Part shown: in pieces, positions 11,827 to 24,800 of the stretch | Numbering within the stretch: the first letter of the stretch is position 1 | Layout of the letters: each line of letters begins with the position of its first letter | Origin: Pisaster brevispinus | Taxonomy: Eukaryota; Echinodermata; Asteroidea; Forcipulatida; Asteriidae | Reading direction: 5' to 3' | Length of the DNA stretch: 64,000 nt | Assembly (NCBI GenBank): GCA_023634235.1 | Contig: JAMKCF010000011.1 | Location: 7,793,218-7,857,217 of the forward strand | The notes under the pieces: model-generated | The model's database searches: none | Told to the model about the DNA's origin: nothing | The model's input: the letters and a program-made list of their open reading frames with translations, nothing else | Translations under genes and position numbers: made by a program

Positions 11827-14604
11827 GTTTTTGACTGTCTAATTTCTTCCAGTGTACTGATCGACTTCGGCGGAGGCGGAGGTCGCTTAAAATATATAAA
11901 GTTGCTAATATGGAACCTGTGAAAAGTTGCTGACGCACTATTTACAAATCGCAGTTCAAAATGGTTTAGCCTACATGCTCAATACGTTAACATTTTGATA
12001 CAAAATGGCCATACTTGATATGAAATACAGTCGTCAGTACAGTGCCGGATATTCTGGATTGAACTTTAAACGTTACCCTGGAACGCTGCGCATATCGTGA
12101 AAATGCTGTCTTTATTGACTCGATCTTTGGTCTGTTGCATCGAAGGAAGTCTGGTGATACCAAAATAGTAACAACTGTGGTAATGTTGTACTCTATTGCC
12201 TCATCTATTCAACTACGTTTTTGTTTGATTTAAATAACAAGCTGTTTACATTTCAATGGTTAATTGCTATAGACCATCATTTGTTTACAAACCTTTGTTT
12301 ACAAAAAGGGTGACTTTGTACATTTCAGGTCATTTCCTTGCGGGCAAGATACTACAATAGACATATTATGGTACTAAGGGCTGGTTGTTTGTTTTGTTTA
12401 GTTTTTGTTATTTTTGTATTATTATTATTATTTTCTGTTACATTTTGTTTTGTAATTTCTAAGTAAATTGAAGAGTTATAAAAAAAATAACAGCTGAATG
12501 ATGTGATATGCCACCTTCCTTTCTTCATATCAAAAAACTGGATAAAATTTAAACAGTGCAACCTCCACAAAATGTAAGCTTTTGCGTTTCCTTCCCTTGA
12601 GCTGTGTACAAATCATGCCTGCAGGAAATCCATGCCCTGTGTTTGTTTTGTAAACAAGTGATATCACAGGTTACATGGTCTACAGGGAGCACCACGCTAA
12701 ATAAGCTCCCATAGCAACCAATTAATCTAAGTACTTATTATTCAAAAATACTTGAAAATATAATGATTTAAAAGCCTCTCAGCCTCTTAAAAAAAATACA
12801 TTTTCTAACTAAAACACTTCACTTTTTTGCAATTGTTAGTAGGTTACAGCGTTAAGCCTTTGAGATAGGATCAACGAAACTGAAAACACCCTGAACAGTA
12901 AACTTGCCAGACTCAAAATTTGAGCCTATACTTTTTAGCAAAATGGGGCCATTTTTAGAAGGCTGGTGTACCCAAAATGCTCCTGGATGAAAGCCAACAA
13001 CCACAGGGGCACAATTTTGGACCATTTTCGACTATCAATATGGGCCAAGTCCTTCAAATCGTTGATTTACAGAAAAAGTTGGATTAACTTTTTTATTTTG
13101 TTTTATCAACGAGGCTCCGCGCATGAGATTCTTCCAGTATTTTTAGGTCACTGCAGCCCCTTCCAATAGTGATTGTTATAAACGCAAAGTACCCCCTCTG
13201 TTGATGAATTTGTGTAACGGGAAAGCGGTGGGGTAATGAAAACATAATTGTTTCTCAAACATCAGTTCGTTTGCATCAACTTAATTTTGTGTTTTCGAAT
13301 AAAGTTGGGCTCAAGATTCTGAGGTACCAAACGTTTACGAATTTTATAAACATTTTTAACATAACACACTGTAATCCACTGGCACAGAATCTGTGAAATG
13401 TTTCTCTCTTGAACATAAAGTGTGTTAGCTTATTCTTTTATTTCTCTCCACAATTCACAAACAGTATACAAAAATAATTTGTTTTACGTACAGCAAGTGT
13501 ATGAAAATAGACTAAAAGATATCAAAGCTAATATAATACAAAATAGTGAATCACAGATAAAGAGCAAATTAGAGGACAGACTCGTAGGCGGGAAAGGTTT
13601 CTTGTAACCAAAATGTTCAGCCGACTAAAATAACATAATACAACTGGGATTCAAACAAACCATAGAAGAAATGTTTTATTGAAACGCTATAGTTACAATT
13701 GTGGTCCCTCCCAGATTATGGTGCTTTATCCGGGGTTAAAAAAAATAAATAAATAAAAATAAAAAGTTTCTAAAATGTCTCATATCGACTTTATCAGCGC
13801 GTTATAATTATTGCATTTTAGAATAAGGACAAAGGGGACAAGCACCTGTCTTGAAATGACCATCATACCCGGTCAGTCATCTCCAATGATGGTTTAAGCA
13901 GGTACAGTGGGCAGAAAACGTTTGATTATATTATATTTTTATGAGCAACTTTATTTTGGAGCATCGTTCAATTCAATTGAATTTCCTATTCGTGAAATTC
14001 ATCTCGGTCTATTTATCGAATAAACTAAAATATAACAATTCATACAAAAACATATTTAAAACAACGATACTTAAATAAAAAGGAATGATATAAAAGTTTT
14101 CTGAAATTCAATAAACATTTAAACACTGCACGGAAGCTAAAGCTCAGTTTAAATTGCTTGTAAATGTAGTTAGATTTATAATAGTTATAGTCTTGTTGTT
14201 CGGAATTGAAGTTATAATAAACTCATTGGAGACTAAGATAAGGTCCTGTTGAAGCCAGGTTTTTCTATGGGCAAAAAGTAAGATTCATTTTGAAGTATGG
14301 TAAACTGTGTGCAGTACAAGTAAATCAAGAGCCAGACCCAATTAAAATGTAATTGGTAGTATACTATTTGATGATTCTGTGTGTGTTTTTGTTCTCTTTT
14401 TTTTCCTTCTTTTTTTTCTCCCTGCGCGGTATATAGCGCACTATTCCCGACTGTAGCATAAAGTGACGTGTCGTAACTGTAGGCAGGTACAATAAAGTAT
14501 TTGAATAAAAATATATACCATTCACCAATTATTCCATGTTACCTTGATGTTCAATAAGTTAGAACAAGTAATTAAATGGTTGAGTGCACCCATTTCTGTA
14601 TCAT
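11827..14604. other. Intergenic between arrestin genes A and B
   Basis: About 2.8 kb lies between the first exon of A and the last exon of B, both on the minus strand. Only short frames, A/T-rich tracts and simple repeats are visible. Upstream regulatory sequence for A is presumably here, but no specific site stands out. Confidence 0.5.
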
Positions 14605-17600
14605 TTAAACTTCAAGAGATTCGCGGGAATCCGGTCGCGTGTCAACCGAAAGATTGAAGTACGGATAACTAGGTACGAACTGGTCATCACCAAAGTAATC
14701 CTCACTGTTGCTTTGGTTGGTCCGTCTGTCTGTTTGGCCGACAGTCTCCACGTAACTCGGGGGCAGAGCCTCACCACCAAACGCTGAGGCTTGACGACAC
14801 ACACAAAAAAGCAAGGATTAAAAATGTATATATTATTCCTCATATTGTAATCAAAGCCACGGAAATGTGTTGAAATCAAGCAATACCATTATTCCTCATA
14901 TTATATTGTAATCAAAGCCACGGAAATATGTTGAAATCAAGCGATACCAGTATACCGTAAATTTTACGGTATCCTTCACAGTTTCTTTCATCTAAGCAAG
15001 GGAATAGTATTCAAACACAATGAAAAACGGGATATAGTTAATACAAATCTTACCCGATGCTGCCATCCCTACGGGACAATCTAGAGCCGTATCGATGACC
15101 GAGGAGCAAGGTGTGTATGCTGGAGGTGCTGGTGGGAATCCTGCAAGAATCCAGGCACGAAGTGGAACTGTGCCAATAACTATTGGAAACTTCCACTTTC
15201 TGTGGACGCTCCTACACTGCATGATAACAATAATTCAAAAATATTTCAAATTAAAGAGTTTTTTACTTTTTAACGGTTTGCAAATTTAACTTTCAGTGGG
15301 TACGAAAGAACATCTTCATAATGGTATACCACCAAAAATCATATACATTTTTCGCCATCCAATTGGGTTTTTTTTCTTCTTAATAATTGTCTCATTTTTT
15401 CCCAGCCCATTACCCCTAGAGGGGATAGAGATGCTTATTGCCTAAAAGAAATGGAACAGTCTTGCTCCTTTTACCCTCAAAATGTTGTTATTAATAGTTG
15501 ATGGTAACCTACGGAATTGCTCTGACCTCCGCCCTTTAACATTCCAAACCTCATCTTCCAAACCTCATCTCATGTTATTATAGGGTTTCCTCGGAATTAC
15601 ATTTTTACGTAAAACCCCTTGGAGCATTTTTATGAATGGATTTGGGGATCCATGTAATTGTTATTGTTAATATAAAATTGATCGTTTTTACACATATTTT
15701 ACAACTCACCAGAATGTAATATTCTACATCAATGATGTTGCACCCAGGTAGACCCGAGGGTGGTACCGGAGGAATGGGTCTCAGGCCTAGGCTGAAGTCT
15801 GTCACCCTGCCGCGAGGAGTCGCTACCCTTGACCTCGCAGATCCTATGATGTTCTCGACGTTTTTCTCGTGGGATTTTGAATAAAATGTTGATTTCTGAA
15901 GAAGAAACTATGTTAACTATAAACGTCTGTAGTCTGCGGAAATGAAAAATGATTTCGAACCTTAAAACGTGACTAAAGTAATACCTGAATAAACTTGACG
16001 TTAAAATCACACGATTCTTCCCTGTCACGATTGTCCACTTGACCGGTGACGTACAAGCTCTCTCCGGAGACGTACCCTTTTTTTGGTAAACCGACGGTGA
16101 TTGATTCTTCGACCGTGGATCCACATCCACAGCAGTTGAAGAGCTCCTTCGTGTTCTTTACTTCTGACTTTAAAAAACAACAACAACAACAACCGAAAAC
16201 ATGTTGAAAATCATCAGTTGTGATCTTGCTACTTTGTGGGTTTACACAATGTTTTACATCCACCTGTTTCATCAATTAATGTTAAAGGTAGGGTCATACT
16301 TTGGTAATGACCCGAAAAGAAGTTGATTAACTTTTATCCGAAACCCTATATGTTATAAAGATGATAGGTCTTATGGTAGTAAGCATCAAGTGAATGTATT
16401 TCGTATGAAGTATACCCGCGTTGATTAGAAATGACCCTATACCTCTAAAAGGAAATCGTGGCACCCTTTTTATTTAAAGTAATTAATCAATTTTCAGTTA
16501 ACAATAGCACAATTAGTCGATCTCCCAAGATGAATTGAGACCAGTGCATTTGTTCAGTTTCCTTCTCATGTTGACTGAGTCTAGATTTTAATGGAATTCC
16601 CTTACACTTTCCGATCCGACCTGCTGCCATGCAGTGTTATATCACGCTGGATGTTTCCATAACAATAAAATGCACAGATCTAATCATACATCCCTTCGCT
16701 CCAATCTCAATTTTTCAACAAATGTATTTTGTCAGCTTCGTGCTCTCGTAGCGACCGTTTTCATGAACATGAGATTGATTCGTTTGGGGATTTTTTTCTT
16801 CTTGACAGTATAAAGGCCTGTGCAAATTTTATATTGTTTGGGGTGTATACTTAACTTCACTTAATCCGTAAACACGGAAACACGGAAACACAAAGTTCCT
16901 GTAACATTTGTTGTGTATGTTTCAAGGTCTTCACTTCTTTTCAACGAACCTGTACTTCTGGCATGGTATTTAGGTCCACCGTTGGTCCGACCACACTGAA
17001 CAGCTTCTCCGTTTTGAATGATTTGTTGGATAACTTCCTGATGAGCGAGAGCGTTGCCTTTACTTTGTACCTTACGTACCCATATTTGTGTTCGAACGCG
17101 GACGGCAGGATTCGATCGGGGAGTTGGAGTGAAAAAGGGTAGGCGTGAGGTCCTGGTTGAACGTTCAGCTGGTTCGGACCACCATGCTCATGTTTCCCTG
17201 CATTGTTTTATGAGAAAATGATATTGTAGTATTGATGTTTGTCTTCAGTTGAATTTGGTGTTGGTTGCTCAACAGCTGTTGTTTATACCAGCGTGGGCAT
17301 TTGAAAAAGTAGTTACACTATATGTTTTGTTGTACATGTAGTTTTCTAACGGGAACATTAGTTTCAGTAGGTCAAATTGTGCTCCCAGAAATCTCGAGGA
17401 TAGTGAGATTTCAGAAACCTAACGTCTCTCCATACACTTAGTAGACAGGGTCATACTTTGACAATGACCCCGGGGAAAATGCGATTTTTATCAGAAAACC
17501 TATTATAGTTATAGAGATGTTAATTGTAGTAAACATCCTGTGAAGAAGCCCCCCTTGGTTATAAATCAGTACAAAGTATGTCAAACATTAATCCCCAATG

Positions 17601-19026
17601 ATCGCATTTAGGCTACTTTTGGAGATTCAAACGTCCGTGTCCGTTAGTGAATGCGGTGGCCAGAGATGCGGTTGGTATCCCCCACATGTCCTCACGAAAC
17701 GTCGACTGATTCGACAATCTTGATGAAAATACGGTGACAATAACTAGACACTGTTTTCAACTGAAACTTTCACACTAGATAACTTTGGTCGTATCTTTAT
17801 TGATAATTTGGTCTATAGATCAGCATTACGCTGGCCTAAACCAATCTATGACCCCAATCTGTTTAAATAATAAATATATATGTTAGTAAAAAGAAGGGTC
17901 ACGATATACCTTTGCCGAAGATGACGGAGACGGTTTCAAAGAACCTCTCCTTCTTGGAATGGGCAACCGTTGTATCACGTGATGAAGGGTGGTGGTTTAT
18001 ACCATCATCGTATAGACGTTCTGGGGTAATCCATCTTGTTTTAGCTTTACCGTTGAACTTCACCCATATACCTTGACAACAACAAAAATCCACCAGACAC
18101 AAATAAAGCATACAGGGAAATGATTGGTTCGAGGAAATGTGTATACATTTTAGTTTCTAGACAGAAGTATCGGTGATGGTATATTATGTTTATTCATTTA
18201 TTCACTCCGTTATCTTTATGCAGGATACAAAAATATCAGCTCAACGGTTTTTTGCATTATGGTCCTGTGCGTTGAAGGCAGGGTGTCTTATTGGTAATTA
18301 CTCCACAAGTTATTGACCATAAAACATAATACTTCATGGTGAGCAATGGAGAGCTGTTGATATTATAAAACATTGTTAGAAAACAACCCCTTTGAAGTAA
18401 TGTAGTTTTAGAGAAAGAAATCATTATTCACAAAACAATTTAATTCGGAGAAAGGCTTCAGGCATAAAGCCTTTGTCAGACATCTGAAAGCAATTCTATG
18501 CAACAACGAGGTATCAAAAGACTACGGAAATTGCTCTGATCTACTGCCTGGAAATATTTAATACAATATGTTAATATTCAAAATGATTTTAGTAATTTGT
18601 TGCCACATATATAAATTTGCTTGTCATTGTGCCTCGATAAGATGTTACTGATAAAATACTCTCGAATGAGAGTTGAACCGGATTCCGGAACAGGCTAACC
18701 CGAAAACTGGTTTTCAAAATGGATTTTGAGCTCCCAGTGATTCTGCATCAGGATGACCCATGTGCCATTGTGTGATCAACACAGACTCCGGTTCATTCTT
18801 ACATAGGAATGGGTGAGGCCCACTGCTGAGGAACGGGAACCGGAAGTTTTTCGAGTTTTCAGTGATGTTTTAGCAGAGCTAATAACATACCTTGTACATT
18901 TTTCAAACCCTCCTGGTCGCGGGTTGAGTCTACCTGTATGGTAACCTGTCCCCTGATTACGTCACCGGGAGAAAACACGTCCGTGTTGCTGTCGAGCTGA
19001 ATAGCCAGTGCATTCAATCTGCTCAT
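14605..19026 (-). CDS. Alpha-arrestin (ARRDC-like), gene B
   Basis: Arrestin-domain protein of 420 aa, the longest of the cluster. Exons: 19026-18891, 18071-17910, 17197-16950, 16167-15985, 15895-15710, 15216-15054, 14789-14605. All are GT/AG with phases 1,1,0,0,0,1. The start is the MSRLNALAIQ methionine, conserved with C, D and E. N domain: FSPGDVIRGQV, IWVKFNGKAKTRW, FEHKYGYVRYKVKA. C domain: CCGCGS, GYVSGESLYVTG, IPPVPPSGLPGCNIIDV, WKFPIVIGTVPL. The tail carries PPAY (336-339, exon 6) and PPSY (369-372, exon 7). A third, degenerate VPSYPYF follows near the C-terminus. Exon 2 has an eight-residue longer loop than in C or E. B stands head to head with gene C, 2.8 kb away. Its first exon is duplicated at 29.8 kb. 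Confidence 0.9.
16280..16450. repeat. Short dispersed repeat in gene B intron 3
   Basis: The phrase AGGGTCATACTTTGGTAATG and downstream similarity recur at 17.45-17.59 kb in intron 2 of the same gene. The left part begins TTAAAGGTAGGG and the right end reads CCTCTAAAAGG, so it may be a TTAA-type MITE. No coding content. Confidence 0.45.
17448..17590. repeat. Second copy of the short repeat in gene B
   Basis: This segment shares AGGGTCATACTTTG, an ACCTATTATAGTTATA-type middle and GTAGTAAnCATC with the copy at 16.28-16.45 kb. It lies in intron 2 of gene B. Confidence 0.45.
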
Positions 19027-21845
19027 TTGTGTTTCATTTGACCGTCTCTGAATCAAGTGTTTACAAGCCGAGTGCGCAAACGTCGTGGTTCAACGTTATT
19101 TTTTGAGCTTGTCTTTTCGCTCAGGAAGAATTGCATTCTTTACTTTAAACTGCGACACAACATGTGGGGTGTTCCTTCCTCCTTGGTTATGTCAAAGCTA
19201 TTGAAGGCCAGTACCGTGAAAATACAATGAATGGAAAATTCTCGTCATGGTCGTGCACACGAGTTCACGTGGGTCACGTTGTTGTTTTGTTAAGCACGCG
19301 CAATGGCGGCCCGGTTAAACCCCTTTCGCTATGAAAAATATGACGACGGCCCATGAAGAACTTGGCATTTCAGTGTATTAGCCCGGTGTATTATTACTGT
19401 TTACTCGGTACACTGTATTTCTGCACAAGTACAGCGAGAGGGGCTCCAAGGTCGAATTCAGTTTTTAGCTATGGGCCCAATTTCTTAAAACCTCATACTG
19501 TAAGCAGACGCTTTCTGGGGGATAGAAAGTCCGGGGAGTTCTTGAAAGCAGCAATGCCAATCTATTCCGGATGGGCACTTTTAAAACTGCCAAAACACGG
19601 GTGTTGACATTGACACCATGGATACTGTCACATAAACCGGTAGATACCGAAGAGCGAAGTCCAGAGTGGACAATGAAAGAACAAAGAGAAGTCCTCGATT
19701 TATGGGATTCAAAAGCAGACACGTTCGTGAATTCCGAAATTATAAAGTGAGTACGTCCGCGCTCTGTCAAGAACCCTGGCCTGAAAAAAACAAAACTGGT
19801 TAAGGTCCCCCTTTTATAAATGTGTACTAGTTGCCAGTTTTAATTTTCTTTTTATAATATCTGGTTTCTTAAAAAAAATTCTTAAAACTTTTTGTAAAAA
19901 AACTCATTCCGGTGGGACACGTGGTCCAAACTGCTGGATCACCTCGATACTAATATCGTGGAGGTTAAGAGCAGAGTACCAACGCAACCGTGGCCACATT
20001 CTGTCAATTGATTTCAAAACCATCAAAGGAACCTATCCTTGCAAAGATTCCAGACAGAAGAAGACGCCAAGAACACACCCGAAGACAATCACACAGAACG
20101 AGAAATCCACCCATGCTTGGCACCAGGACTATTGTGATTTGAACACTCGTTCATCAAAGGAACATCCAGACAAGAATATTTATGTACTGGCGATAATCAT
20201 TAATATTGATAAACAATTTAATATTGGAACAATGGACTTTAAACAAATCAATACATGGACAAGAGAGTCTATTTTTATTCAACTGCATGTTATATTCACA
20301 CTGCATCAAAATTTGCTTAGTCGCTGTGTTGGATATGTTCCTTTTTGTGTTGTCATGTTTAAAATAACAGTAATAAAACGCAGTAGTTTGATACAAGAAC
20401 CGTGACTGGGGGTGTATGCTATACGATGAGTGTCAATCGTCCTCTGTGTAGTATGACCGTTGACCCCAGTGGGCGGCGCTTATCAGTGTTTGAGTGATTG
20501 ATTTTTCTAGTGGAATTGTTTCGCGATTATATCATCATTAAGTTACAAGTCGCTAGAAGGTGAAAGTACAGTTTTAGTACTCTCCAGGAAATTGTTACGA
20601 ATTCTTTATATAGAGATTTCCGACAGGACACAAATACTCAAAACTTCAGTTATTGTTTGGCGTGGATCTATTACAAGACAGGCTGCCAAGGCTGCTAATG
20701 AGACTCTACACAGAAGAAGGAATAATAAGCAACAGACATGAGGGAGGGAAAATAGAACTGTGGATAACCCCAGCCCTCCTTCTCCCTCCGTCAAATGTAA
20801 CAACTGCAGTTTCGCCACCACTCACCAAATTGGACGACCCCACATGCAACGACGCCGAAAGTCATGCTCTACTAGAGTGACCGCATAATTATAAGCCTAT
20901 AGAATTATGCACTTTTCTTAGGATCAACATTTTGAACAAGGCGTGATTTGGGCAATTTTATTTAAAATGTTTAACACCAGCACACGATAGGTAATTATAC
21001 ACTAAGTCTTCTCTGCTTTGGATTCGATATGGTCTTCAGTCTTTGGTAATAGACCATTACTGTTGTCAATACAAAGATTAACTTGTGTGGCATTACTAGG
21101 GCCTTTCTGGCAGGCGAGACGGGGAAGTTTTATATTTGGTGTCATAATTTCACCATAAACTATGTAGAGTTGTAAAAGTAAGAGCTAACCATTTTGAGAT
21201 GTGCCCCCTTTCTTTATACCAAAAGTGGATTAAAAAAAAACAGACGGTGCAATCTCCATAAAAACACAAGAGTTTATGTGCACGTGTTTTTGTCCTTCAA
21301 CAGCAGCGGCGGATACAGGGGGGCGTCGGGGGCGCACGCCCCCCTTTTGCTTGAAAAAAAAAAAAAAAAAAACGAAAAAAAAAAAAAAAAACGGGAAAAA
21401 AAAACTCGAGGGGAAAAATAAGGGAGAGACAAAATTAAAGACATAGGCCTTACCTGGTTTTTTTTAAAGCTACTAATATTCCATACCTCGTACACTTTTT
21501 TTCACCATTTTGTTGCTTGGTAAATTTTCACGCCCCCCCCCCGTTTGGAAAATCCTGGATCCGCCCCTGAACAGTGTGCCAATCGTGCCTGCATGAAGTC
21601 CAGGCTCTGCAGTGGCTGTTTCATCAATTCAGTGACCTTATTAATATTTCCATTGGCAAACGTCCCGTTGTGTTAATACTGGTGGTACATGCATTTTCTG
21701 TAGTTCCTCCCGCTGGCACAATTCACGTCCTGTATACATTACTATACATGTCCACTGTGTATGTGCTGTGCGTGACACTATCAACATACACGGAGTGACA
21801 GTTCTGAGCGAAAAGACGATTCTCAGACGACAAGAGGCCAGAAAC
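19027..21845. promoter_or_regulatory. Head-to-head intergenic region of arrestins B and C
   Basis: About 2.8 kb separates the two divergent first exons, so promoters for both genes should lie here. No TATA box or other core element is convincing. The block is largely conserved in the second duplication unit (29.92-32.25 kb), including long near-identical stretches around 20.04-20.12 and 20.64-20.88 kb. Short frames inside it do not look like genes. Confidence 0.45.
21304..21569. mobile_element. Small hAT-like element, present only in duplication unit 1
   Basis: The ends are CAGCGGCGGATAC on the left and GGATCCGCCCCTG on the right, which are imperfect inverted repeats of the CAGGGGCGGATCC type seen across animals. 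AACAG flanks both sides (21299-21303 and 21570-21574) and looks like a target-site duplication. The interior is mostly A-rich and C-rich simple sequence with no transposase. The matching place in unit 2 (about 31922) lacks the element. Confidence 0.65.
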
Positions 21846-24800
21846 ATGAGCAGATTAAAGGTACTGGCGATTGCAGTTGATAGTAATACGAACGTGTTTT
21901 CTCCTGGTGACGTAATCAGGGGACAGGTTATCGTACAGGTGGATTCAACCCGCGACCTGGAGGGGTTGAAGAATGTACAAGGTACGTAACAAGTGCCTAA
22001 AACACAGCTATTATTATGACTAGCAGGGAGCGATTCATGCGTATAACTAGATGTTCGTGGACGAACACAAGGCTGTTTCGCCATTTTGCTGTTGTTTTTA
22101 AAGTAATGTTAGAGACTGATGAAAAAAATGCAGTAGAAAAATGCAGTAGAAAAATGCAGAATGATGAGGGCCAATAGGTCCGTAGATATGGGCTGGAAAA
22201 TGGAACTCTAATGTGACGTCAAGTGATGTTATGTGATGAAGTGATTGTGGCGTCAGTTCAGTTGTCATCTGTAACACATCCTGTTTGGTCTAGTTAGATA
22301 CATTGTACCAAGTTTCAACCCAATCGGACAGGTGGTTCTGGATGAATGCCTTGAAAATATGCATATTTAGTATCACGTCACATGTCACGTGATGACGTCA
22401 CATGTCACGTGATGACGTCATCATGACATAAAGTTAATTTTCATCTATAACACATCCCGGTGAGAAATAAAATTGGACTGTGGTCTTCGTCCCTTGCCAA
22501 GTTTGACGTCAATCTAAGTGTATTTTGTGTATTTTGTTGCTATTTGGAAAAAAATAAAAAGGTTAATTATGTATAACAAATCAGTCGATGACGTCATCGT
22601 CACGTCACTTCATATTTTAAATACTAGTACCATTGCCTACCTACCCACCAAGTTTCATAACAATCGAACATTCGCTTATATGTGTTTTAAAAAGCGCATT
22701 TTCATGGCGTCATCATGACGTCACAACATTTTCGTAAATTACAGCGTATGACTATGACCTAACAAACATATTGCAAAAGAAATCTTGAATTTATCATGTT
22801 TCGTTCATGAGATATAAATTGAAGGTCCAAAAATCGAGTAATTCACATAAAATCACGTGATGACATCATCAACACGTGACTGCAATTTTTGTCTATTACA
22901 CATCCCAGAATACTTGCATACCAAGTTTCAATCGAATCGGACTTACAGTTCTGGAGATATGGAGCCCTAAAGTTTGAACATTTAAAATGACGTCACGTGA
23001 CACGTGATGACGTCAATGTTCGGGGATCAACTGCAGATACTGGTCTAAGTGTGTGCCGAGTAAAATGGTTATTGGATTAATGTTAGTGCCCAAAGTGCCG
23101 GTCACAAAAAAATGTGTACAAATGCTATGGGCAGAATGACTGAAAAAAAGGGAAAAAAATCTTAACGAAAACAAATATTGTTTCGGCAAACGTGCCGAAA
23201 CAGCCAAAAAGCTTCAAATGTAATGTAGGGTGAGGGGGGGGGGGGTAACTGGAGAGACACTCAGAGGTAATCATTTTGTATAATTGGCTCGGTAACGGTA
23301 TGTAGAATCGGTACGCAATGTTGTTTTGTCTTATGATAAAATGTTGACCATGCAAAAGATGTTGAGTGGGGTCGAAACGTCGCCTGCCCTCCTCAGCCTT
23401 CTCGTCCCTTTTCTCCAACTACGAAACATAATTTGGGGGTGTATGGCCGGAGTTGAGTTTTAATATTGGGAAGGATGTACTTGGCAATGATGCATTTTTG
23501 GCATGTGTAGGTATGTTGATGATGTTAAAACTTGTGTTGAGCGACTAACATATGCCCAAACAATCCACACCATGGTTTCTTTGTATGGAAATTATGCTTC
23601 TGTGCTCCTGTATTTATTCGTTTCTTGATTTCCTTTTTTCTGTTATTCTTTATTTATTTGTTTCTCTTTTTCTTTATTTGTTAAACGTGTCTTTGTTTCT
23701 ACACCTTTTCTATCCGTGTTTTGCCGTTTGTTTCTTTGTATTAATGTAGGCCTTAACTTTTAAATTCTTTCTCAGTATATTTCGGTTTTTCTGTATGTCT
23801 TTATTTCTGCATTTGTGTGTTTTCTGATTTGTTTTTTTGTCTTGTTATTACTTTGTTTGTTGATGTCCAGGGCAACGTGTCTCCACTAATGCTGGCAATG
23901 ACTACATACTACTTGTCTTTATTTTATGTTGTTATTCAGTAAATGAGTAAGCAATTATCAACTTATGAAAGAAATAATAAAGGAGAAACATACAAAGGGG
24001 ACAGGAAGCCATGTCAATCTACAAAAAAAATGACCTGGATGAAGACAAAGTATCATTAACAGAAATGTGCAGTATCCTTATAAATGTGGATGTTTTGGTC
24101 CCACTTTCGAGCAGAATTTTAATTCAATCATCTCAGTCATTGTTGAATTAATTTTATTCCCTGCTTAGTATTTCCCCGCCAGTTGACTTAGAGTCGTTCC
24201 GAGTCCTATACAAACACAACACACTGCTATTACACACTTATTTAATTGTATTGAGCGCACTTTGGTAATCGCATACCCATGTTATAATAGAGCGGTCCAA
24301 TGTCATCACGGTGCCGACCATTCAGGAGGTCTTTGTGAAACTGGCAGACATTAATTTTTCAAAACACGGCGAGTTCGGCAGCAGCAGAGTGGTTTCTGGT
24401 ACCGTCCTCAACAAACCCAGTCAAAAGCCGCGGAGTTACCCGACTAAAAATGTTCGTAAGAAGTCGAGAGCAGAAGAGACCTATTGTTGATTAACAGTTG
24501 ATACAGTTATAATGGAAGGCCGAATGTTAGCAAAACATTAAATCGTGTTTAACAGATGTATGTGACCAAATTCCACATTTCTGCAAATTTCTTTAAAAAT
24601 AGATACATTCCATGCTTTGTTTCCATCAATCGTCACACTATGTTTTAATATATGGCCTACTTGTGTATCATTGTTACAAACTGTCGCTTTCTGTTTTTGT
24701 TTTTCATTTTTGGCTTTCCATGGTTTTCCGGGGAAAAAAATGTAACCAAAGCTGAAGTGGCGTCTTGTAGTGCGTACGTTGTCCAGGATGTGTGATAAAC

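Noticed and set aside
18450..18500. Hammerhead-like motif on the minus strand (CTGACAA with AGGC/GCCT stem)
   Set aside because: GAAA is replaced by GAAG and no stem I pairs, so the motif is too degraded to call.
21641..22084. 147-codon minus-strand frame
   Set aside because: It is the antisense shadow of gene C exon 1 and its flank; the duplicate frame at 32.17-32.41 kb is shorter and different.
23340..23400. Hammerhead-like motif around GGTCGAAACGTCGCC
   Set aside because: The GAAAC box is present, but no CUGAnGA-like core or pairing stems could be placed. It may be a decayed relative only.
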